The notes beneath the pieces were generated by a model. It was not told the origin of the DNA. It worked only from the letters and a program-made list of their open reading frames with translations, and ran no database searches. This document shows, piece by piece, positions 59,914 to 64,000 of a stretch of DNA of 64,000 nucleotides; position 1 is the stretch's first letter, and every line of letters begins with the position of its first letter. The stretch is from Olsenella profusa DSM 13989 (lineage in GTDB: Bacteria; Actinomycetota; Coriobacteriia; Coriobacteriales; Atopobiaceae), in NCBI RefSeq assembly GCF_030811115.1, contig NZ_JAUSQK010000001.1, positions 310,001 to 374,000 on the forward strand, written 5' to 3'. Position numbers and translations under genes: made by a program.

Positions 59914-60873
59914 ATGGACATCATGCATCCCAAGATCGTCATTGGCACCAACTCCTGGGGATCGCCCCTGTACGAGCAGGTCGTGCGCGGCTCTGCCGTG
60001 GACGAGGGCACCCTCGCCGCAGCCGTCCAGGAGGCGCTCGACCAAGATGTCGCGCTCTTCGACACGGCACGTGCCTACGGCCTAGGCGCATGTGCCAAGA
60101 TCATGGGCAGGGTGCTGCCCGACGAGGCGCATGTCTCGGCGAAGTTCACGCCCATCGGTCGCCATCGCGCGGGCAGGCTCATCGACTCCTTCGAGCGCGA
60201 CGCGCGTGACCTCGGCCGCGACTACCTCGACGTCTATTGGCTGCACCTACCCAGCGACATCGAGGGCAACCTGCTCGAGGCCGTGGCGCTCAGGCAGGTG
60301 GGCCTGATCGGCCACATCGGCGTCTCGAACTTCAGCCTCGCGGAGTGTCAGCTGGCACAGGAGTTCCTTGCCCGCTTCGACGCTCCCCTCTATGGCGTGC
60401 AGAACCACTTCTCGCTCGTCTCGCATGGGCCCGAGGAGCTTCGGACGCTCGCCTGGTGCCAGGAGCAGGACGTCCGGTACTGGGGCTGGGCGACGCTCGA
60501 GGAGGGCCTGCTCGCCAAGGCCAGCCTTCGCCTGGCCTCCCTGAGGGACCGCGAGCAGCGGCTCGCACGGCTCTACAGCGTCATGGAGACGGTGGGCAAC
60601 GACCACGGCATCAACCTGGCGCAGGTGGCCATCGCCTACTGCCGCACGCGGGGAGTCGTGCCGATGGTGGGGTGTCGCAGGCCCGCACACGTGCGCGAGG
60701 CTGCGGACGCTGCGCGTGTGGGACTCACACACACGGAGGTCGAACTGCTGGAACAGACGGCCGAACTCTGCGGCGTGGAGGGCATCTCTGGGTCGTGCCA
60801 GGTGTTCCGACGGCTTGCGTCGCACGTGCGGACTGGGACCGGCACACAGGACGACCTCGGCAGGAGCGCCTAA
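59914..60873 (+). CDS. Aldo/keto reductase
   Basis: This NAD(P)H-dependent oxidoreductase has an (alpha/beta)8 barrel. The catalytic tetrad is visible: Asp and Tyr in LFDTARAYG (about residues 48-56), Lys in SAKFTP (about 76) and His in YWLHLP (about 110). GHIGVSNFSL is the conserved cofactor-side strand, and PMVGCRRPAHVREA near residue 255 the phosphate-binding loop. At 319 residues it has the family length. The start at the ATG at 59914 has GGAGGG ten bases before it. The substrate is unknown. It converges with the ATPase gene, with 26 bp between the stops. Confidence 0.9.
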   Translation: MDIMHPKIVIGTNSWGSPLYEQVVRGSAVDEGTLAAAVQEALDQDVALFDTARAYGLGACAKIMGRVLPDEAHVSAKFTPIGRHRAGRLIDSFERDARDLGRDYLDVYWLHLPSDIEGNLLEAVALRQVGLIGHIGVSNFSLAECQLAQEFLARFDAPLYGVQNHFSLVSHGPEELRTLAWCQEQDVRYWGWATLEEGLLAKASLRLASLRDREQRLARLYSVMETVGNDHGINLAQVAIAYCRTRGVVPMVGCRRPAHVREAADAARVGLTHTEVELLEQTAELCGVEGISGSCQVFRRLASHVRTGTGTQDDLGRSA

Positions 60874-60899
60874 CCCGACTGGCAGGAGTCCTCGCACGA

Positions 60900-62270
60900 T
60901 CAGAGGGGTTCTGGCATGCCGCCCGTGCCAATGTGCTGGGCGGCATAGAGGGGGAGCCGCCTCACCTGCCTTCCATCGGAACTCGTGTCGCTGCCAAAAT
61001 CGTTCTCAGAGAGCACATAGGCATGGGGCGCGTGGGCCTTGTCCATGAATCGTGCTAGCGTCCGTGCCCTGATGTTGCGCGATGACTTGACCTCGATGGG
61101 AATGACTTCCGCACGGTTGGTCTGCAGAAGGAAGTCCAGCTCGCCATGCGTGTGCCATGAGGTGGGAGGCACCCAGTAGTAGGTGCGCGCATCGTGTGAC
61201 GCAAGCGCCTGCATCACGGAATTCTCGGCCAAGGCACCCCGGAAGTCGGATGAGGCCATGATGGAGCGACGCTCCTCGGCATCGAGCCACAACCTGGGAT
61301 CGACGGAAAGCTTGTAGAACATGATTCCCGTATCCGCCAGATACACCTTGAAGAAGCTGCCCTCCCCTTCGTCATAGGGCACGAGCGGGGGATGCGTGCA
61401 CGTGGTGAGGCCATGGATGGAGATGACACCCGCACCCTCCAGCCATTCGAGAGGCTCTATGAGCTTGGCCCTGCGACCGCCTCGCTCCACCTCCGCATAC
61501 TTGAACTTCTTTGTGGAAGACCTCAGCAGCTGAGTGGAGATGCTCCCCCATATCCTGCGGGCCGCGATACCGCTGATGCCACTCTCGGGATCGCTCATGT
61601 CGGCCGTGTATGTCTCATCGATCTCTCGTTGCTGCACGCGCACCTCATCGAGCGAGCGGGTGTCAACGTATGCGGCAACGGCAGCGGGCATCCCACCAAT
61701 CACCTGGTACAGCCTAAAGTATCTCAGCGCCTCCCGATGGGCAGCGTAGCTCTCGAGGCTCTGTGCGTGGGACCGTATGGCATCGGCCATCTGCCGCTCG
61801 TCCAGTGCCCAAAGAAACTCCTCGAAGGTCATAGGGTGTAGGGTAAGCTGCTCGACCCCACTGGGAAAGGGCAGCTTCCTGTGACGCGTCGCGACGCCCA
61901 ACTGGCTGCCCGTCGCCAGGATGCGCCACCCAGACCCCGAGAAGAACCTCAGGGAATTGAGCGCGCGTTCGCATAGCTGCACCTCGTCAAAGAGGACGAT
62001 GGCGGACTCCTTGTGAATGGGAACCCGCTTATAATCGGCAACACGCTGCATGATGCCGTCCACGTCATCGGTTGGACCATTGAAAAGCGGTGCGATGATG
62101 TCGAGGTCGGTCTGGAAGTCAAGCTTAATGAACTCGTTGCCGGCGATACGGCGGCCCACCGACTCGGCAGCATACGTCTTGCCCACACGACGGGCGCCTC
62201 TGATGAGCAGGGGGCGTGCGTTGTGCTCCTGTATCCATTTCTCTATCGTAGACTCGATCTGCCTCTGCAT
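60900..62270 (-). CDS. AAA+ ATPase with DUF4143 domain
   Basis: The N-terminal ATPase has Walker A RGARRVGKTYA (about residues 24-34), Walker B AIVLFDEVQLC (about 93-103), and the sensor ILATGSQLG. The C-terminal DUF4143 domain ends with a nuclease-like fold segment (GELDFLLQTN and IPIEVKSSRN, the D-ExK pattern of PD-(D/E)XK enzymes). These orphan ATPases are common in gut bacteria, and their role is unknown. The ATG at 62270 has AAGGAG upstream; longer frames run into the palindromic region. Two 25-bp palindromes just upstream probably control it. It is 456 residues long. Confidence 0.87.
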   Translation of the reverse strand: MQRQIESTIEKWIQEHNARPLLIRGARRVGKTYAAESVGRRIAGNEFIKLDFQTDLDIIAPLFNGPTDDVDGIMQRVADYKRVPIHKESAIVLFDEVQLCERALNSLRFFSGSGWRILATGSQLGVATRHRKLPFPSGVEQLTLHPMTFEEFLWALDERQMADAIRSHAQSLESYAAHREALRYFRLYQVIGGMPAAVAAYVDTRSLDEVRVQQREIDETYTADMSDPESGISGIAARRIWGSISTQLLRSSTKKFKYAEVERGGRRAKLIEPLEWLEGAGVISIHGLTTCTHPPLVPYDEGEGSFFKVYLADTGIMFYKLSVDPRLWLDAEERRSIMASSDFRGALAENSVMQALASHDARTYYWVPPTSWHTHGELDFLLQTNRAEVIPIEVKSSRNIRARTLARFMDKAHAPHAYVLSENDFGSDTSSDGRQVRRLPLYAAQHIGTGGMPEPL

Positions 62271-62288
62271 GTGTCGCTCCTTTTCATA

Positions 62289-62345
62289 TTTCATGTACTC
62301 AGAGTACATGAAATTAATTATTTCGTGTACTCTGAGTACATGAAA
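62289..62345. promoter_or_regulatory. Two adjacent 25-bp palindromes (operator-like)
   Basis: The palindrome at 62289-62313 has perfect 12-bp arms (TTTCATGTACTC) around a central A. A second copy at 62321-62345 differs at the centre and at one arm base. They are separated by TTAATTA. They lie 19 bp before the DUF4143 ATPase start and about 100 bp before recQ on the other side. They look like a double binding site for a dimeric repressor. Confidence 0.65.
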
Positions 62346-62447
62346 TATGTTCATGGAGTGACGTTATGTTGGGGAGCGCGCACGTTTTGCCATAAGCTGC
62401 ACTGAATGACGCGCGTTTGTGTACAGGAGGACCAGGAGGACGGACCG

Positions 62448-64000
62448 ATGGATGATGGAGGCCAACACATGAATGCGCCTTCTCGTCCCACCACCGCGTC
62501 ACCGACGCCCGACGGTGCCCGTGAGGTGCTTGCCGAATGCTTTGGCTACCAGAGCTTCCGTCCCGGCCAGGAGGAGGTCATCTCTGTCGTGCTTGCCGGG
62601 CGAGACGCCCTCGCCGTCATGCCCACGGGTGCCGGGAAGTCCGCATGCTACCAGGTACCGGCGGCGCTGCTGGGAAGGCAAGGCCTCACGATCGTAGTGA
62701 GTCCGCTCATCTCGCTCATGGGGGACCAGGTGCGCGGCCTCAAGGAGGCGGGCATACGTGGCTCGTACCTCAACAGCACGCTCACACAGCGTCAGCAGGG
62801 GGTTGTGATGGCGCGCGCCCTCGCCGGCTGGTACGATCTCATGTACGTGGCACCCGAGCGGCTTGCCGAGCCGCACTTCGCGGAGTTTGCCGCCCAGGCG
62901 CACGTGCCGCTCGTCGCCGTGGACGAGGCGCACTGCATCTCCCAATGGGGACAGGACTTCCGTCCGGCGTACCGTCGCATCGCATCCTTTGTCGATCACC
63001 TGCCCAAGCACCCACCCGTGGTGGCACTGACGGCGACGGCGACCCAGCGCGTGCGCGACGACGTGGTGAGGCTCCTGGGACTGCGCGACCCACAGACGGT
63101 GGTCACGGGCTTCGACCGGCCCAACCTCACGCTGGCCTCCTTCGAGCTCACGCCCAGGCGACGCGAGGCCTTCGTCGTGGACTTCTGCCTCTCGCACCCC
63201 GACCAGTCGGGCATCGTCTATGCGCTCACGCGCAAGGCGGTGGACCGCCTCGCGGAGGCACTGCGCAGCGAGGGCGTCTCGGTTGTCTCGTACCACGCGG
63301 GATATGACGCCACCGACCGCACGGCCGCCCAGCGCGCCTTCGTGAGCGACGACGCGCGCGTGATGGTGGCCACGAATGCCTTTGGCATGGGCATCGACAA
63401 GTCTGACGTGCGCTTCGTGCTCAACTGTGGCATGCCGCAGACGCTTGAGGAGTACTACCAGGAGGCCGGCCGTGCCGGACGCGATGGCGAGCCCGCCACC
63501 TGCATGCTGCTGTGGTGCAGAAACGACATCCGCACCTGCCATTACTTCATCGACAACGCCGAGTTTGCGCCGGAACTTTCGGAGGAGGAATGCCACACGC
63601 TCACGAGGCATCGCGAGAGCCTCCTGGGAGCCATGATCGGCTACGCGACGAGCGACGGCTGCCTGCACCAGCGCGTGCTCACGTACTTTGGGCAAGCGGG
63701 ACAGGGCGATGTGGGCGCATGCGATGCCTGCAGCGTCTGCCTGGGACAGCGGGCGGCGGACTACGTGGGAGGGCACGCCCTGCGCGGCGCCATCGAGCGG
63801 CCGACCAAGCGCGCCAACCCCGGCGCGCTTGCCTCCGACGAGGACGAGGCCCTGTTCCAAAGGCTGCGCCGCCTGCGCAAGGAGCTTGCGGACGAGGCCG
63901 GCGTGCCTCCCTACGTGGTCTTCTCGGACGCCACGCTGCGCGGCATGGCCACCGCGCGCCCTCGCACCCGCGACGAGCTCCTGCAGGTATCGGGCGTGGG
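62448..64000 (+). CDS. recQ: ATP-dependent DNA helicase RecQ, 3' end outside the window
   Basis: This is a superfamily 2 helicase in recombination and repair. The motifs are FGYQSFRPGQEEVI (motif 0), PTGAGKSACYQVPA (Walker A), VSPLISLMGDQV (Ia), VDEAHCISQWGQDFRP (DEAH plus aromatic loop), ALTATAT (III), YHAGYD (IV), ATNAFGMGIDKSDVRFV (V) and YYQEAGRAGRDG (VI). The Cys cluster of the zinc domain (CDACSVCLG) and the beginning of the HRDC or RQC region follow. The ATG at 62448 has GGAGG eight bases before it; an in-frame ATG at 62469 is an alternative. The visible part is 517 codons, and the rest is outside. Confidence 0.95.
   Translation, partial: MDDGGQHMNAPSRPTTASPTPDGAREVLAECFGYQSFRPGQEEVISVVLAGRDALAVMPTGAGKSACYQVPAALLGRQGLTIVVSPLISLMGDQVRGLKEAGIRGSYLNSTLTQRQQGVVMARALAGWYDLMYVAPERLAEPHFAEFAAQAHVPLVAVDEAHCISQWGQDFRPAYRRIASFVDHLPKHPPVVALTATATQRVRDDVVRLLGLRDPQTVVTGFDRPNLTLASFELTPRRREAFVVDFCLSHPDQSGIVYALTRKAVDRLAEALRSEGVSVVSYHAGYDATDRTAAQRAFVSDDARVMVATNAFGMGIDKSDVRFVLNCGMPQTLEEYYQEAGRAGRDGEPATCMLLWCRNDIRTCHYFIDNAEFAPELSEEECHTLTRHRESLLGAMIGYATSDGCLHQRVLTYFGQAGQGDVGACDACSVCLGQRAADYVGGHALRGAIERPTKRANPGALASDEDEALFQRLRRLRKELADEAGVPPYVVFSDATLRGMATARPRTRDELLQVSGV

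Noticed and set aside
62289-62354. N-terminal extension of the DUF4143 ATPase through the palindromes
   Set aside because: The extra residues encode the palindromes themselves, and the ATG at 62270 has a proper AAGGAG site.

Overview
The window is high-GC DNA from an actinomycete-like genome. The best fit is a member of the Coriobacteriia close to Olsenella/Atopobium. The reasons are the gap-pgk-tpiA-secG glycolytic operon next to rapZ-whiA, Gram-positive surface proteins with choline-binding-type (CW_binding_1) repeats, LtaS-like membrane sulfatases, and IS21, IS30, IS3 and IS1595 debris. The genus is an inference. No rRNA, tRNA or CRISPR array was found.

Layout. 1-9.4 kb (minus strand): oligopeptide importer genes oppB-oppC-oppDF (the last cut by the window edge), then gap-pgk-tpiA-secG and rapZ-whiA. 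9.4-23.2 kb (minus): a three-gene surface set (SGNH hydrolase, membrane-anchored protein, large stalk protein), lgt, a NifU-domain protein, a U32 (RlhA-like) protein, two secreted wall hydrolases with CW-binding repeats, a GT-C-like membrane protein whose 3' end looks frameshifted, and tyrS. 23.2-24.0 kb: a decayed metallo-beta-lactamase/CW-binding protein. 24.1-25.1 kb (plus): a GT2 glycosyltransferase with a DUF2304 partner. 25.1-33.7 kb (minus): a wall-polymer block made of two bifunctional LicC-LicA fusions flanking a LicB-like transporter, then an LtaS-like sulfatase and a YidC/Oxa1-like domain fused to a TagB/TagF-type glycerophosphotransferase. 33.8-36.9 kb: an insertion-sequence graveyard with an intact antitoxin/PIN-toxin pair. 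36.9-57.9 kb: a mostly AT-richer surface-glycan island (DUF4422-GT8 fusion, acyltransferase, YfhO, ATP-grasp, paired small EamA proteins, wecE, DegT aminotransferase, epimerase, GT2, a DUF6541-like protein, a second sulfatase). It is interrupted by an IS1595-family element that itself carries an IS21-family element. 58-64 kb: a small unknown gene, a deleted monooxygenase pseudogene, a Tat lipoprotein phosphoesterase, an aldo/keto reductase, a DUF4143 ATPase behind twin palindromes, and recQ (cut by the window edge).

How it fits together. LicB-like uptake, LicA-like kinase and LicC-like cytidylyltransferase would make CDP-choline. The YidC-TagF fusion and the sulfatase would build or modify a phosphate-containing wall polymer. 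The CW-repeat hydrolases encoded 8-14 kb away would bind choline on it. This link is inferred from gene families. No LicD phosphocholine transferase lies in the window. The 37-58 kb island looks like a strain-variable glycan locus that includes a WecE-type route to a 4-amino-4,6-dideoxy sugar. The YidC-TagF fusion beside the lic operon is the most novel-looking arrangement here.
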